DNA of 37,868 nt. It comes from a virus. Positions 36,733 to 37,868 of the stretch are shown one piece after another. Made by a program: the position numbers and the translations under genes. Numbering within the stretch: the first letter of the stretch is position 1; every line of letters begins with the position of its first letter. Location of the stretch: positions 1 through 37,868 of the IMG/VR virus record IMGVR_UViG_3300046507_000885, one strand, 5' to 3'. The notes below the pieces were generated by a model, which had not been told where the DNA came from, did no database searches, and saw nothing but the letters and a program-made list of their open reading frames with translations.

Positions 36733-37868
36733 TGGCTGCCCGGCCACGCACGCTTCAAAACAGGAAGCTTCCGCCAAACCTTTACCCGAACGGGAAGTAT
36801 TGGCGGTACCGCAACCCCGTCACCGGTGTGATGACCAGCATCAACCGGCCACTGGAGGAGGCAATCAAGCTGGCTCGAGCTGCCAACCTGAAGTTCGCGG
36901 AGTTGGTGGTTGATGACGGTTCGCTTCTGGCCCTCCTGACCGGTGACCGACTGCCGATCGTGAGCAATCTGCTGCAACGCTTCACGGATGAATGGTTGGT
37001 GGACAAGGGATATGCCGCACGCACGCTCGAGGAGATCAAGTTCAAGCTTGAGCGATATAGGCAAGACCTGGGCGATCGGCTGATTGGGCAAATGGACGTG
37101 CTGGCCATGGCCGAATACCTCGACCAGTTCAGTAACAACGCCTACACGAAGCACCGCGGTCTGTGGGTCCAGATCTTCGCCTTCGCCGTGGCCAAGGGCC
37201 TGGCCGAGCGCAACAACGCCGAACTGACACTGGTGAAGAAAGAGGCGGAGAAGAAACGCCAGCGGCACACGCTCGACGGACTGAAAACGATCATCGACGC
37301 GGCGACCACCCCGCCTTGGCTGAAGCGCGCCATTCGCCTAGCGCTGGCCAGCCTTCAGCGACGTGAGGACATTGTCACCTGGTTGAAGTCTGCTGCCGAC
37401 ATGGACAAGAACACGCTGACGGTGTCGCCCGGGAAGACTCAGGGCTACGACAATCCGATTCACCTGAAAATCACCATGGGCGCGGCGCTGCGTGAGGTTG
37501 TCGGCGAGTGCCTGCGGTCGCCGTTGGTTTCGCCGTATCTCATCCACTACAAACCGAAGTCGCGCCGGCGGGAACAGATCGATGCAAAGGATCACTGGAC
37601 GTCGGTGACCCCGGCCTACCTGACCAAGGAGTTCAGCAAGGCTCGGGATGCAGCGCACGCCTACGACCATGTGCCGGCCGGAGAGCGCCCCACTTTTCAC
37701 GAGATCCGCGCTTTAGGGGCATGGCTGTACGAGCAGCAAAATTTCCCACAGGAGTACATTCAGGCGTTGATGGGGCATGCGGACGAGAAGATGACGAAGC
37801 ACTATCAGGAGGGGCACGACGAAAAGAAGATCGAGTACCTAGAGGTGGGCGCCGAGTTAACGTTTTGA
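36732..37868 (+). CDS. int: Integrase, lambda-type tyrosine recombinase
   Basis: 378 residues. N-terminal arm-binding part (RTLQNRKLPPNLYPNGKYWRYRNPVTGVMTSI), core-binding part (70-165) and catalytic domain with Arg210 or Arg211, Lys235, His323/Arg326 (FHEIRALG), His349 (MGHADEKMT) and Tyr358. All needed residues are present. The stop codon is the last base of the window, so attP/attL should be just beyond. Confidence 0.95.
   Translation: MAARPRTLQNRKLPPNLYPNGKYWRYRNPVTGVMTSINRPLEEAIKLARAANLKFAELVVDDGSLLALLTGDRLPIVSNLLQRFTDEWLVDKGYAARTLEEIKFKLERYRQDLGDRLIGQMDVLAMAEYLDQFSNNAYTKHRGLWVQIFAFAVAKGLAERNNAELTLVKKEAEKKRQRHTLDGLKTIIDAATTPPWLKRAIRLALASLQRREDIVTWLKSAADMDKNTLTVSPGKTQGYDNPIHLKITMGAALREVVGECLRSPLVSPYLIHYKPKSRRREQIDAKDHWTSVTPAYLTKEFSKARDAAHAYDHVPAGERPTFHEIRALGAWLYEQQNFPQEYIQALMGHADEKMTKHYQEGHDEKKIEYLEVGAELTF

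Overview
The window looks like almost all of one integrated temperate bacteriophage in a Pseudomonas-type host. GC is moderately high, the DUF1654 gene is a family typical of Pseudomonas, and no ordinary chromosomal gene is visible at either end. It starts just outside the lysis genes and stops exactly at the last base of the integrase stop codon, so the attachment sites and flanking host DNA are probably just outside. The phage is a mosaic: lambda-type control, replication and head genes joined to a Mu-type contractile tail.

Region by region, with most late and replication genes on the minus strand and so reading right to left. From 20.8 kb down to 0 lies the late block: a small conserved protein, two holin-like membrane proteins, a possible gpZ-like protein, a GC-rich cos candidate, terminase small and large subunits, gpW-like connector, lambda-type portal, a protease-capsid fusion, DUF2190 protein, head-tail joining genes, tail sheath, tube, tail assembly chaperone with a -1 frameshift, tape measure, baseplate genes (Mu gp43-gp48 types), tail fibre, SleB-type endolysin and an Rz gene with Rz1 nested in it. 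From 21 to 27.6 kb is the early leftward block: Cro/YdaS-type repressor, CII-like regulator, Rha/KilAC protein, replication O-like and P-like proteins, small proteins, VRR-NUC nuclease, a second tyrosine recombinase, a zinc-finger protein, antiterminator Q and a DUF2971 accessory gene. From 27.6 to 29.7 kb sit the CI-type repressor and small genes. From 29.8 kb to the end is a rightward early block (small genes, excisionase, integrase) broken up by accessory genes on both strands: a frameshifted DUF4145 gene, a cytosine methyltransferase, a membrane-anchored coiled-coil protein and a cupin-like protein.

How it appears to work. Repressor operators of one 19-bp form (core GWAC-N5-GTWC) lie between cI and cro, three copies, and again 2.1 kb away at a second promoter, two copies, which resembles the lambda OR/OL arrangement. 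The second promoter is followed by a perfect boxA, a roughly 370-base leader and an intrinsic terminator, which points to antitermination control of the rightward genes. Q would let late transcription read through a series of terminators between 21.03 and 20.55 kb. A near-consensus LexA box sits on the promoter of the DUF1654 gene, linking it to the SOS response.

The most rewarding leads are the bipartite operator system, the LexA-controlled DUF1654 gene, the boxA-leader-terminator element, the internal start inside the protease-capsid fusion, the origin-like palindromes inside the O-type gene, the DUF2971 gene between Q and the late genes, and the accessory cluster at 31.4-34.1 kb. I did not find a CRISPR array, tRNA, rRNA or insertion sequence.
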